Shown here: positions 32,206-40,845 of the stretch, piece after piece
How the letters are laid out: each line of letters starts with the position of its first letter
Position numbering within the stretch: position 1 is the first letter of the stretch
From: JACQFV01 sp964593585
GTDB taxonomy: Bacteria; Zixibacteria; MSB-5A5; WJJR01
Assembly: GCA_964593585.1 (NCBI GenBank)
Contig: CAZQIZ010000006.1
Coordinates: 54,895-118,894, forward strand
Reading direction: 5' to 3'
Length of the DNA: 64,000 nt
Position numbers and translations under genes: made by a program
Notes under the pieces: generated by a model
The model's input: the letters and a program-made list of their open reading frames with translations, nothing else
Told to the model about the DNA's origin: nothing
Database searches by the model: none

Positions 32206-32979
32206 ATGACCAACGCCGAATTTGCCGCCGAAATCGAAAAATACATTCGCCCCGCGACCTTTCCGGTGGCGATCAAGATGCTCAAGCCGGGGGAGTCGTT
32301 GCCGCCAAAGGTGAAACGTCCGAAGGCCGATCTGGGCTTCGAGGCCGCCATCTGCCAGGCGATCGGGCTGGCGCGACGGTATGGCTGGGCGCTGGCGGTC
32401 GCGCGCGATGACATCTCCTGCCCGATCACCAAGGCCTTTTTCGGCTTCGAAGAGCGGGTGCCATATTTGACCGAGGGCCACGCCTGCGCTGGCATGTACA
32501 CTGCCAGCCCCGAGGCCGGCGCCCGCACCGAAGCGGCGATCCCGCATTTTCAGCATGGCGAATACGACCGCCTGGTCTGCGCGCCGCTGGCGAAGGCGCA
32601 GTTCGATTGGGATGTCGTGGTTGTCTATGGTAACTCGGCGCAGGTGATGCGACTGGTGACCGGCGCGCTCTATCAGGGCGGCGGCGTGATGCCATCGCAA
32701 ACCGCCGGACGGGTCGATTGCGCCGACCTGATCATCGGCGCGATGAAGTCCGGCCAGTGCCAGTATGTCCTGCCCTGCTACGGCGATCGCATCTTCGGCG
32801 GCACCACCGATGAAGAAATGGCCTTCTCGCTGCCAAAGTCGAAGATGATGCAACTGGTCGAGGGGCTCGACGGCACCCACAAGGGCGGCGTGCGCTACCC
32901 GATCCCGACCTACTTGCGCTTCACCGGGGAGTTTCCGGAGTCTTACCGGAAACTGGAAGACTTCTGGGACAAGTCCTGA
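32206..32979 (+). CDS. DUF169 domain-containing protein
   Basis: Belongs to the DUF169 family, whose function is not established. The recognisable features are the opening 'RPATFPVAIKML' strand, a Cys-bearing stretch EAAICQAIGLARRYGWALAV, DISCPITKAFFGF, then QGGGVMPSQTAGRVDCADLI and the late KGGVRYPIPTYLRFTGEFP. Several conserved Cys (AICQ, DISCP, GHACAG, QYVLPCYGDR) may bind a metal or cluster. 257 residues from the ATG at 32206. It is flanked by the MITE-like element and a hairpin, so it is probably transcribed alone. Confidence 0.8.
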   Translation: MTNAEFAAEIEKYIRPATFPVAIKMLKPGESLPPKVKRPKADLGFEAAICQAIGLARRYGWALAVARDDISCPITKAFFGFEERVPYLTEGHACAGMYTASPEAGARTEAAIPHFQHGEYDRLVCAPLAKAQFDWDVVVVYGNSAQVMRLVTGALYQGGGVMPSQTAGRVDCADLIIGAMKSGQCQYVLPCYGDRIFGGTTDEEMAFSLPKSKMMQLVEGLDGTHKGGVRYPIPTYLRFTGEFPESYRKLEDFWDKS

Positions 32980-32991
32980 CCGGGCGCGGGC

Positions 32992-33013
32992 GCACGGGTC
33001 TGAAGACCCGTGC
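32992..33013. repeat. Perfect intergenic hairpin with TGAA loop
   Basis: GCACGGGTC and GACCCGTGC flank TGAA, 13 bases after the DUF169 gene. No T-run follows. The design resembles the hairpins at 7154 and 32017. Confidence 0.7.
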
Positions 33014-33083
33014 CACCGCTTGGCTGGCCGATTTGTGGGGTGGGCTCTGCCCGCCATTCCCTCCATCATCGCGACTAACGACC

Positions 33084-33515
33084 ATGACACCCGACACACT
33101 CCGCATCATCAACGAACCGCACGCCACCGCCGCCGATATCGCGCTGGTGAAGGATGCCCTCTACGAATTCAACATGCAGCGCATGAATGACCACAAGCCG
33201 CATCCGATCAATTTGTTCCTGCGCGACCAGGACAATGTCATCTATGGCGGACTTCTGGCCAACTGCTGGGGGCAGTGGGCGCATATCGACTTTCTCTGGA
33301 TCCCCGAGCAGGGACGAGGGCACGGATACGGGGCGCGTATGCTCGAGATGGCTCATGCGGAGGCGCTTGCCTTTGGCTGCCGCGGCGCCTATCTCGAGAC
33401 ATTCAGTTTTCAGGCGCGGCCCTTCTACGAGCGCTTCGGCTACAAAATCGTTGGCGAAGTCCGGGATTACCCGCCGGGGCAGACCTACTACTTCATGGCG
33501 AAGTCACCGTTGTGA
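33084..33515 (+). CDS. GNAT-family N-acetyltransferase
   Basis: A 143-residue acetyltransferase-fold protein. Motif A for acetyl-CoA is visible as WIPEQGRGHGYGARMLEMA. Motif B follows as ALAFGCRGAYLETFSFQARP and FYERFGYKIVGEV, ending with PGQTYYFMAKSPL. The start ATG at 33084 is chosen because the preceding in-frame part is Pro-rich and non-homologous. The acceptor substrate is unknown. Neighbours are unrelated single genes, so context gives no help. Confidence 0.85.
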   Translation: MTPDTLRIINEPHATAADIALVKDALYEFNMQRMNDHKPHPINLFLRDQDNVIYGGLLANCWGQWAHIDFLWIPEQGRGHGYGARMLEMAHAEALAFGCRGAYLETFSFQARPFYERFGYKIVGEVRDYPPGQTYYFMAKSPL

Positions 33516-33631
33516 ACACGTGAAACAATCGCGCCGGTCGTTCCGATTCCCTCAACCAAACGGCAACTCCCTACGTATTTGATGCTTTCACGCGGGGAAA
33601 TGGGTCTCCGCGTGCGATCCGAGGTGACCGC

Positions 33632-34111
33632 ATGCTTTCTGCCGCCGAACGCCAGGAACTCATCGAGAAGATGCGTCAACTGCCCGACCAGATCGAAGCG
33701 GCCGTGCGCGGGCTCGACGACGCGCAACTGGACACACCTTATGGCCCCGGCAAGTGGACGGTGCGCCAGGTGGTGCACCATTTGGCCGATTCGCACATTA
33801 ACGCCATCATCCGCATGAAGCTGGTGCTGGCCGAGGACAATCCGACGCTGAAGCCCTACAATCAGGACGATTGGGCGCGTTTCGATGATGCCGCGAAGCT
33901 GCCGGTCGCGCCATCGCTGTCCATCATCCGCGGGCTGCATGAGCGCATGGTGCACATGCTGCGGCAGGCCCCCGGGTCTGCCTTCGCGCGCACCGCGCAT
34001 CATCCCGAGCATGGCACGATCACGCTGGATGACCTGATCGGCATCTATGGCCGCCACGGCGAGAAGCACTGCGGCCAGATCACCGGCTTGCGTTCGGCCC
34101 GCGGTTGGTAG
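33632..34111 (+). CDS. DinB/YfiT-type four-helix metalloprotein
   Basis: DinB superfamily, the fold of bacillithiol/mycothiol-dependent S-transferases and related metal proteins. The three metal His are in place: VRQVVHHLADSHINA (first) and GRHGEKHCGQITGL (second and third). The intervening helices show KLVLAEDNPTLKPYNQDDWA and LHERMVHMLR. 159 residues, usual for YfiT. The substrate is not known. This subfamily lacks a signal peptide and is cytoplasmic. Confidence 0.85.
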   Translation: MLSAAERQELIEKMRQLPDQIEAAVRGLDDAQLDTPYGPGKWTVRQVVHHLADSHINAIIRMKLVLAEDNPTLKPYNQDDWARFDDAAKLPVAPSLSIIRGLHERMVHMLRQAPGSAFARTAHHPEHGTITLDDLIGIYGRHGEKHCGQITGLRSARGW

Positions 34112-34125
34112 CATCATTGCGCCTG

Positions 34126-35127
34126 ATGACAACACGCTGGCATTCGCGCGATCGTCTCGATGCCCTCGCCGCCGGGGAGTGCCCCGACCGTCCGCCGGTC
34201 TCCCTCTGGCGTCACTTCTACTGCGACGAGGATGACCTCGATGCCTATGTCGAGGCCATGGCCGGCTGGCAGCGGACCTACGGCTGGGATTTCATGAAGA
34301 TCAATCCCCGGGCATCGTATCATTACGAGCCCTGGGGTGTGATCATGCGCCCCAGCCCTGATCGCGCGACGAAGCCGGAGCGGGTCGGCTGGCCGGTCGT
34401 TCAACCGCTGGATTGGCTGAAGATCACGCCACGACCCGTTACCCATCCCTGTTTTGATTTCCAATTGCGCGCCATCACCCGCATCCGTCGCGCCATCCCG
34501 CGTCCGTTTCCGTTGGTGATGACTGTCTTCAACCCGATTTCCATCCTGGGCGACATGGTGCCGAATGAGGAATTGCTGATTCGTTCGCTGCGCGAGGAGC
34601 CCGACCTGGTCGCATCGGCCCTGCGCGCGGTGACCGACACCTTCATTCGTCTGGTGTCCGAGTTCCGCAATGCCGGAGCCGATGGGATCTTCTTCGCCAC
34701 CACGCAGTGGGCGTCGGCGTCACGGCTGTCTGTCGAGGAATTGCGGCGCTGGGCGCTGCCCTATGATCGAGATGTCTGGCGGGCATCCGGCGACGACGCG
34801 TTCAACATCCTGCACGTCTGTGACCGCCAGATTTATCTCGCCGAATACCGCGAGTTTGACGCGGCGCTGGTCAATTGGGATGTCGCGCTGCCCGGAAACC
34901 CATCCATGGCGGAGGGGCACGCCCGTATCGGCTGTCCGGTGCTGGGTGGCATCCATCATGAAACCGACCTGATGCGAGCCACGCCCGAGGAAATGCGGCA
35001 GAGGGTTCGACGACTCCTTGATGAGAACCGTGAGATTCCGTATGCTGTGGGGCCCGGATGCGCCATTCCGGTGACCACGCCGTCGGACAATGTGGCCGCC
35101 GTACGCGCGGCCGTGGACACAGCGTGA
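34126..35127 (+). CDS. Uroporphyrinogen decarboxylase-family protein
   Basis: TIM-barrel protein of the URO-D/MtaA family (333 residues). Family-like features: RDRLDALAAGECPDRPPVSLWRH at the start, a mid GDMVPNEELLIRSL, ADGIFFATTQWASA, FNILHVCDRQ and WDVALPGNPSMAEGH, ending GPGCAIPVTTPSDNV. The last motif, with a Cys after PG, resembles the zinc-binding part of MtaA-like methyltransferases rather than haem HemE. A true HemE would be expected near other haem genes, which are absent. The substrate is therefore open. Start ATG 34126; an in-frame TTG at 34105 overlaps the previous gene. Confidence 0.8.
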   Translation: MTTRWHSRDRLDALAAGECPDRPPVSLWRHFYCDEDDLDAYVEAMAGWQRTYGWDFMKINPRASYHYEPWGVIMRPSPDRATKPERVGWPVVQPLDWLKITPRPVTHPCFDFQLRAITRIRRAIPRPFPLVMTVFNPISILGDMVPNEELLIRSLREEPDLVASALRAVTDTFIRLVSEFRNAGADGIFFATTQWASASRLSVEELRRWALPYDRDVWRASGDDAFNILHVCDRQIYLAEYREFDAALVNWDVALPGNPSMAEGHARIGCPVLGGIHHETDLMRATPEEMRQRVRRLLDENREIPYAVGPGCAIPVTTPSDNVAAVRAAVDTA

Positions 35128-35136
35128 GCCGAGACC

Positions 35137-35607
35137 GTGCCGAAAAGCCCGCAACCCAATGATATTCTGAGCATCGTCGGACGCATCGTCGACACCGCGC
35201 CCTCGGCCGACAAGGCGATGGACGCGGTCGTCGAACTGCTCCACCATCGCATCCCGCATTACACGTGGGTCGGTTTCTATCTCATGGATGGCGACCGCGA
35301 GCTGGTGCTGGGGCCGTTTCGCGGCAAGCCCTCGCCGCATGCCCGCATACCGCTGGACCAGGGCATCTGCGGCGCGGCCGCCTCGCAGAAGGCGACCGTC
35401 ATCGTCGATGACGTGAACGCCGACCCGCGCTACCTCGCCTGCTCGCTGGAGACCCGCTCGGAGATCGTCGTGCCGATCATGCAGGGGGAGCTCTGCCTGG
35501 GCGAGATCGATATCGATTCCGACCAACCCGCCGCCTTCGGCCCCGAGGATCAGCGCCTGCTTGAGCAGATCGCCGCGCGCCTCGCTCCGCTGCTGGCCCG
35601 GCGCTGA
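35137..35607 (+). CDS. GAF-domain protein related to free methionine-R-sulfoxide reductase
   Basis: A small 156-residue GAF protein that resembles fRMsr (YebR): HYTWVGFYLMDGDRELVLGP, IPLDQGICGAAASQKATVIV, VDDVNADPRYLACSLETRSE, IVVPIMQGELCLGEIDIDS. Two of the three fRMsr Cys are present (GICG and LACS). The first (VACVRIP in YebR) is replaced by His (SPHARIP). It starts with GTG at 35137, nine bases after the UROD gene, so probably co-transcribed with it. Reduction of free methionine sulfoxide is likely, but the changed Cys leaves some doubt. Confidence 0.75.
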   Translation: MPKSPQPNDILSIVGRIVDTAPSADKAMDAVVELLHHRIPHYTWVGFYLMDGDRELVLGPFRGKPSPHARIPLDQGICGAAASQKATVIVDDVNADPRYLACSLETRSEIVVPIMQGELCLGEIDIDSDQPAAFGPEDQRLLEQIAARLAPLLARR

Positions 35608-35643
35608 GCCGCCACTTCCCACACTTCCGGAGACTCACTCATC

Positions 35644-36579
35644 ATGCTGGGCAGCGAAGGACCCGCGTTCTGGATCGGATTCCTCACCCTGATTCTGGCG
35701 CTTCTGTTGTTTGACCTGTTGTGGTTTCACCGCAAGCCGCACACGATTGGTCCGAAGGAGGCGCTCGGCTGGGTCTGCTTCTGGGTGGCGCTGGCGGTCG
35801 CCTTCAACGGCTTTGTCTACCTTGATCTGGGGACCACCAAGGCGCTGGAATTCAGCACCGGCTACCTGGTCGAGCTGGCGTTAAGCCTCGACAACGTCTT
35901 TGTCTTCATCGTCATCTTCCGCTACTTCAAGGTGCCGACGCAGTATCAGCACCGGGTCCTGTTCTACGGCATCCTTGGCGCCATCATTCTGCGCGGCGTC
36001 TTCATTCTCATCGGTGCGGCGCTGTTGAATCGCTTCCACTGGCTCTTGTATGTCTTTGGCGCGTTCCTGGTCGTCACCGCGATCAAGCTGCTCCTGCAAA
36101 AAGACGAAGGCGTGCACCCGGAGCACAATCCGGTCCTCAGGTGGCTGCGCAGGGCGATCCCGATTTCTCGCGACTACCACGGGCAGAAGTTCTTCATCCG
36201 GCACGCCGCCGGCCTGATGGCCACGCCGCTTCTGGCGGTGCTGGTGCTGATCGAGAGCACCGATGTGGTTTTCGCGCTCGACTCGATCCCGGCGATCTTT
36301 GGCATCACCAAGGACCCATTCATTATCTACACGTCGAACATCTTCGCCATCCTCGGGCTGCGCTCGCTGTATATGCTGTTGGCGGGGATCATGGACAAGT
36401 TCTTCTACCTCAAGTATGGCCTTGGCGCGGTGCTGTTGTTCATCGGCGTCAAGATGCTCATCTCCGGCTGGGTGCACATTCCGATCGCGCTCTCGCTGGG
36501 CGTGGTCGCCGCGCTGCTCGGCGGATCGATCGTCATCTCCTTCCTTCATCCCGTCGCTCCCCGGATTCCGACAGAATAG
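35644..36579 (+). CDS. TerC/Alx-family integral membrane protein
   Basis: An integral membrane protein of 311 residues and about nine helices. Family signatures are clear: ELALSLDNVFVFIVIFRYF near helix 3 and TPLLAVLVLIESTDVVFALDSIPAIF near helix 6, where the paired Asp residues form the metal-binding core. The end has FLHPVAPRIPTE. TerC/Alx proteins are linked to manganese export and metalation of exported proteins, and to tellurite resistance clusters. No ter genes are nearby, which favours the Alx-type manganese role. It begins 36 bases after the GAF gene. Confidence 0.9.
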   Translation: MLGSEGPAFWIGFLTLILALLLFDLLWFHRKPHTIGPKEALGWVCFWVALAVAFNGFVYLDLGTTKALEFSTGYLVELALSLDNVFVFIVIFRYFKVPTQYQHRVLFYGILGAIILRGVFILIGAALLNRFHWLLYVFGAFLVVTAIKLLLQKDEGVHPEHNPVLRWLRRAIPISRDYHGQKFFIRHAAGLMATPLLAVLVLIESTDVVFALDSIPAIFGITKDPFIIYTSNIFAILGLRSLYMLLAGIMDKFFYLKYGLGAVLLFIGVKMLISGWVHIPIALSLGVVAALLGGSIVISFLHPVAPRIPTE

Positions 36580-36588
36580 GATCCGCAA

Positions 36589-36615
36589 CAAAAAGGGCGC
36601 GCCATGGCGCGCCCT
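36589..36615 (-). terminator. Rho-independent terminator for proline dehydrogenase
   Basis: The 22-bp palindrome AGGGCGCGCCA/TGGCGCGCCCT (36594-36615) is followed on the minus strand by TTTTTG. It sits 24 bases past the minus-strand stop. It could also form on the TerC transcript, but no T-run follows there. Confidence 0.8.
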
Positions 36616-36639
36616 CCTGCGTTCAATGCGAATTCTCGC

Positions 36640-37671
36640 TCACTTCCGAAACAGCCAGTAGTACATCACGCGCGGCGCGTTGACCAGTCCGGTCCAGAAC
36701 AGGCTCGGCGAATGCCGCAGACGGCGGCGCGAGTAGGCCAGGGCCTGATCCCATTGGTCGGCGAACGGGACATACATCCGGTGCACAATTCCCTGGCGAA
36801 GCGGGGTGGAGGATCCGTTGTGAGTGACGAAGTAGCTGCCTGACGTCAGCTGGCCGATCAGGTGATCGCGCGGCACGCCCAACAGAGTCTGGGTTTCGAA
36901 CCGGTTGGGGCCGATGCCCATCGGCACAATCACCTCGCGCACAAAGCGCGCGATCAGCGGCTGATCGTGGGTGGCAAACTCGAGAAAGACGTTCTTCTCC
37001 AGCAGCCGTTTGGCCATCGGGATCATCTTCGCCTTCATCTCATGCATGTCGCGCGTGGCAAACTCCGCCGGCTCATTGTAGATGCCGATGCACAGCCGGA
37101 TCCGGCACCCATCGGGCAGTTCCTCGATGTCCTGCGCGGTGCGATGCAGCCGCGACTGCAGGACCGTGCCGACCAGCATGCCGTAACGGGCAAACGCCCG
37201 CTTGTAGATGGCCAGCGTGGCGTCGGTCCATTGATGGTTCTCCATGTCGATTGTGGCGCGCACGTTCGCCGCCGCTGAGACCGCGAGGACCCGGGTGATC
37301 GCCGCCTCGCAATCGTCCCAGCGCACCGCGCCGGGGTCGCGGATCATCCCGTTCTCGTCTTTGGGCGCCATGACAAACATCGACGGCTTCAGACTGATCG
37401 ATGGCCGCATTGCGTCGGGGAGGCCGTAGAGCCGCGCATCGGAGGCAATCGCCTCGACCAGGCGGATGTACATTCCGGAATACACTTCGATGTCGCCCGG
37501 TTTGGCGACATCCTCGCCCAGGATGTCGATGGTGGACGCCACGCCCAGGCGCGCCAGATCGCGCGCCTTGGCCAGGGCCTCCTCCATGGAGACGCCGGCC
37601 ACATACGGGCGGGCGAAAATACGCAGGGCCTGCTGGGGCAGGATTTCGACAAAGCGCTCGCGCAGATTCAT
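36640..37671 (-). CDS. Proline dehydrogenase (monofunctional)
   Basis: FAD enzyme oxidising proline to pyrroline-5-carboxylate. The PRODH barrel is recognisable: SLKPSMFVMAPKD with the catalytic-strand Lys, RATIDMENHQWTDATLAIY, GTVLQSRLHRTAQDIEEL, LCIGIYNEPAEFATRD, and FLEFATHDQPLIARF, FETQTLLGVPRDHL. The latter two match the Thr/Asp and 'FEfQmLyG' segments. 343 residues, so it lacks the aldehyde dehydrogenase half of PutA. That P5C dehydrogenase must be elsewhere. A 5' flank of 170 bases separates it from the M6 protease terminator. Confidence 0.92.
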   Translation of the reverse strand: MNLRERFVEILPQQALRIFARPYVAGVSMEEALAKARDLARLGVASTIDILGEDVAKPGDIEVYSGMYIRLVEAIASDARLYGLPDAMRPSISLKPSMFVMAPKDENGMIRDPGAVRWDDCEAAITRVLAVSAAANVRATIDMENHQWTDATLAIYKRAFARYGMLVGTVLQSRLHRTAQDIEELPDGCRIRLCIGIYNEPAEFATRDMHEMKAKMIPMAKRLLEKNVFLEFATHDQPLIARFVREVIVPMGIGPNRFETQTLLGVPRDHLIGQLTSGSYFVTHNGSSTPLRQGIVHRMYVPFADQWDQALAYSRRRLRHSPSLFWTGLVNAPRVMYYWLFRK

Positions 37672-37761
37672 AGAAGACTCCGGGGGAGAGATTAACCACC
37701 CCGCGCAATACGATCAAATGCAAACTGCGCCGGCGCTGCTGAATTGTCAGGAGGCGGGACT

Positions 37762-37798
37762 GTCAAAACAAACGGGGCACCCGCGTGGGCGCCCCGTT
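37762..37798 (-). terminator. Rho-independent terminator for the M6 protease operon
   Basis: On the minus strand AACGGGGC and GCCCCGTT (37771-37778 / 37791-37798) form a stem with inner pairs, followed by TGTTTTGACAG. It is about 100 bases after the protease stop. Confidence 0.65.
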
Positions 37799-37895
37799 TC
37801 ACGGTGGGGGTGGTCAGCCGGAGTACTGGTCTTGGGGGGGGCAAAACGTTCCCCCGACCTTCCGCCCCCTTCAAGTGCGTGTTTTGTCGCCGGGA

Positions 37896-39602
37896 TCAGC
37901 GCAGAAGGACCATCTTGCGCGTCACCTGATCGCTCTTGCTTTCGAAGCGGGCAAAGTAAACGCCCGATGCCACGGGCTGGCCGTGTTCGTTCTCGCCGTT
38001 CCACGTCAGCCTCTGCGTCCCCGGAGCCACCGCGCCGTCCAGCAGCGTGATCACCCGACGTCCCAGAACATCGTACACATGAAGCGTCGCACGGTCGGCG
38101 CCGGCGGTCGTGAATTCGACCGTCGTCGCGGCGTTGAACGGATTCGGGCTGTTGGACACCGCCAGACGATACTCATCCGGCACATCCCCGCCCCCGTCGA
38201 AGACATCCGAGACGAGGGAGACCTGGAAGTCGCAGGTCATTGTGCTGCCGGAGGGCGAGATGTTGGTGACCGTCACGTAAGTCTGGCCGCCGGCATAGTC
38301 ATCGGAACTCGGCGTACTGGCCGAGGAAAACGTGGTCTTGTTGGTGCTGCCCGGGAAGGGGTCGCCGGCGTCGCCTTGGTCGAGGTTTTTTTCCATGTCC
38401 CAGCCGCCGTCGGCCTGTTCCAGCGCCACCCAGAAGTTGCCGCTGGCGGTGTGCCCCGGATACCACTCGTTGTTGTTATTGGTCTTGCTGTCATCGATGT
38501 GCCATATCAGAAGCCCCGCACCGGGCAGATAGGTATCGTAGCCGACTTTCTGCCGATTCTCGAGAAGGAAGTACTGAGATTCAATGGCGCCGTCCTCCCA
38601 GAGACGGAAGACAGTCGGATTGTCAATGACGCGGGGGATGATTGCGCCGGTCATATTGGCCGCCACGTTGGTCGGGGTGATCCAGCCCAGTTCGATCTTG
38701 CACCAGGCGTCCATGTGGGCCGGCGAATTGCCCAACGAGCCATTCCAGGAGCCGCTGGACATGAGCGACCAGCGTCCCACCCCGCGCGAACTGCCGTCGG
38801 TGTCATACAGGTCGGGCAGCCCAAACAGATGGCCGATCTCATGGGCGTAGACACCGATGGTGATGTCACCGGGATTGGTCCAGTACTCCGGCTGAATCGA
38901 GTAGGCGCTGACGCGCACGCCGTCTTTGGTGCGCGGCGAAATGCCCCACTTATGCGACCAGATGTCGCTGGTCGAGCCGGAGAACTCGGCGCCGCGTCCG
39001 GGATGTACGATGACGATCCCGTCGACCCAGCCGTTGCCGTCATTGTCATACTGCGCGAAGTTGACCAGCGGATCGACCAGATCGACCAGATCCTCGCAGA
39101 GTTTCTGTGTGTTCTGCGGGTAACCGCCGAGGCCGTAGTTGTTGTTGACATAGTACGAGTAATTGGTCGACAGCCGCTTCCAGCCCAGCGACGAGGGCAG
39201 GTTGACCGTGGTGATGGTCAGCTGGCCGTATGACATTTCATTGTACAGATCGCGCACCGATCCCGGCCCGTTGTGGAAGATCAGCGTGTCGAATTCCAGC
39301 GGGCTGACCGTGGCGACCTTGTCGGGATGGTCGGCGCAAATGGCCAGGATGTTGAAGTTGCCGACCACCTGGGCGCCGGCGGCCAGTCCGCCGCCCGGCG
39401 TATCGATGCCGCGCTCGGCGAACGAGGCGCGCAATTCGTTGTACCGGTCGATCGCCGCCGCCATCGACGGGGAATGCGGCTTGCCGCTCTCATCGAGGTA
39501 GGGCGGCATCGCCCCCGCCTCAAACAGCGGTCCCGATGCGCCCAGCGCCAGCAGGCCGAGCAGAACGCCGAGAACGACACGATCCAGTGAATGGCGCGAC
39601 AT
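37896..39602 (-). CDS. Secreted M6-family metalloprotease with C-terminal sorting-type domain
   Basis: A 568-residue exported protease. A signal peptide (VVLGVLLGLLALGASG) is followed by the M6 immune-inhibitor-A-like domain. The zinc site is HEIGHLFGLPDLYD (residues 254-267), with SLMSSGSW downstream. Asp/Asn-rich QYDNDGNGWVDG may bind calcium. The C-terminus carries the module NSPNPFNAATTVEFT, DVLGRRVITLLDG and GVYFARFESKS, ending TRKMVLLR, as in FlgD-Ig/type IX-like sorting domains. AAAGGA before the ATG at 39602 supports the start; the frame continues upstream to 40001 inside another gene. It is the last gene of a three-gene operon. Confidence 0.9.
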   Translation of the reverse strand: MSRHSLDRVVLGVLLGLLALGASGPLFEAGAMPPYLDESGKPHSPSMAAAIDRYNELRASFAERGIDTPGGGLAAGAQVVGNFNILAICADHPDKVATVSPLEFDTLIFHNGPGSVRDLYNEMSYGQLTITTVNLPSSLGWKRLSTNYSYYVNNNYGLGGYPQNTQKLCEDLVDLVDPLVNFAQYDNDGNGWVDGIVIVHPGRGAEFSGSTSDIWSHKWGISPRTKDGVRVSAYSIQPEYWTNPGDITIGVYAHEIGHLFGLPDLYDTDGSSRGVGRWSLMSSGSWNGSLGNSPAHMDAWCKIELGWITPTNVAANMTGAIIPRVIDNPTVFRLWEDGAIESQYFLLENRQKVGYDTYLPGAGLLIWHIDDSKTNNNNEWYPGHTASGNFWVALEQADGGWDMEKNLDQGDAGDPFPGSTNKTTFSSASTPSSDDYAGGQTYVTVTNISPSGSTMTCDFQVSLVSDVFDGGGDVPDEYRLAVSNSPNPFNAATTVEFTTAGADRATLHVYDVLGRRVITLLDGAVAPGTQRLTWNGENEHGQPVASGVYFARFESKSDQVTRKMVLLR

Positions 39603-39615
39603 GTGAACCGTCCTT

Positions 39616-40845
39616 TCAAATGGACAAATCAATCGCCGTCGAGGCCGCCAGCCCGCGGCCGTCGCCGATCCATATTCCCCGATCAATCCGGAAACCCACA
39701 TCCCAGGTGAAAGCCCCCCATCGCAACCCTGCACCCCAGCCGACCGCCAGCCCGCTGGCGCCGCCCACGGCGACACCCAGACGAACCGGCAGGAACCGTG
39801 TGACCGGGTGCTCCACCGCGGCGGCCACCTGTGGCGTCGTGCTGGCCGCAAACCGCTGCGCCGTCCACACCGATCCCTCCATGGCCAGACTGGTCTTGCC
39901 GGCCTGAAAGGCGGCGCCGACACGCACATGCGGGGGCAGCCCGACTGAAAACGCGTCGCCCGGTTCGGTGAGCTCGTGGGATTCCCAGAGCGAGTCTTCA
40001 AAGTTGTCGATGGTCAAATCATCGAACACCGTCTCATAGCGCGTGCGCTCCACCTGGCGGGTCCATCGAATGGCGTGGTAGAGATGTTCGCACGCGATGC
40101 TGACGAGCAGATTGGGCCGCGCTTGCCAGGCGGCGCCGATGTCGACGCCGAATCCGTCGCCGCCGGTAGCGGTGACCCACTCGGCGGTGGCCTGTCCGGT
40201 CAGTCCAGTCGTTTCCGTCGCCAGTTCGGCGCGCACTTCATCGGCGCGCGCCAGGTAGAGGCCGCGCACATACGACACCGACAGGCCCGCATAGACCGGC
40301 CCGCCGCCAAGTTGCGCCATCCGACGGCCATGGCTGAGAGTGGCCTGCCAGGACGCCAATCCCTCGCCGTCGGAGTTCTCGAAACTCCAGTGGGGTTGGT
40401 CGGCATTGCCATGCAGGAGCAGATCGATTGCCTCGCGGTCCAGATTGCCCCGCGCGCTTCCCAGTCCGGACACCGACAGTCCCCAAGCGCCCATCCGCGC
40501 CGCCAGGGCCGTGGCCGACCCTACGCTCCATAGGGCCCAGCCCTCGGCGGGGACCTGGGCGAGAATGTCCGCCTTGTCTTCGGCCTCGAGCGTGGCTCCG
40601 TTGTATTTGCGGTACTCGTCGAATCCGAGGCCGTTGCTGTGCACGCCGGCCGAGGCGCCGACCAATCGCAACTGCACCCAATAGGGTTGGCTCATCGCCA
40701 GATGCGCCGGGTTTGAGAAGAGCGCCTCGACCCCCTGCGACAGCGCCAGCGACGCACCCGCGGTCGACAGCGCCAGGGGACTCTGCGCCCAGGCCGATGC
40801 CCCGAGGACAAGGGATAGCACGATGATCGTGGTGAGTCGGCGCAT
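39616..40845 (-). CDS. Outer-membrane barrel protein, PorV/DUF5723-like
   Basis: A 409-residue exported protein. The signal peptide (TTIIVLSLVLGASAWAQ) is followed by GASLALSQGVEALFSNPAHL, the typical N-terminus of PorV/UPF0164 and DUF5723-type barrels. Many alternating strands follow (GPVYAGLSVSYVRGLYLAR, PHVRVGAAFQAGKTSLAME, FTWDVGFRIDRGIWIGDGR). The end is STAIDLSI. The ATG at 40845 overlaps the lipoprotein stop in ATGA and has GGGAGGA before it. It lies 13 bases upstream of the M6 protease, so the three genes form one unit, possibly for surface display of the protease. Confidence 0.72.
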   Translation of the reverse strand: MRRLTTIIVLSLVLGASAWAQSPLALSTAGASLALSQGVEALFSNPAHLAMSQPYWVQLRLVGASAGVHSNGLGFDEYRKYNGATLEAEDKADILAQVPAEGWALWSVGSATALAARMGAWGLSVSGLGSARGNLDREAIDLLLHGNADQPHWSFENSDGEGLASWQATLSHGRRMAQLGGGPVYAGLSVSYVRGLYLARADEVRAELATETTGLTGQATAEWVTATGGDGFGVDIGAAWQARPNLLVSIACEHLYHAIRWTRQVERTRYETVFDDLTIDNFEDSLWESHELTEPGDAFSVGLPPHVRVGAAFQAGKTSLAMEGSVWTAQRFAASTTPQVAAAVEHPVTRFLPVRLGVAVGGASGLAVGWGAGLRWGAFTWDVGFRIDRGIWIGDGRGLAASTAIDLSI

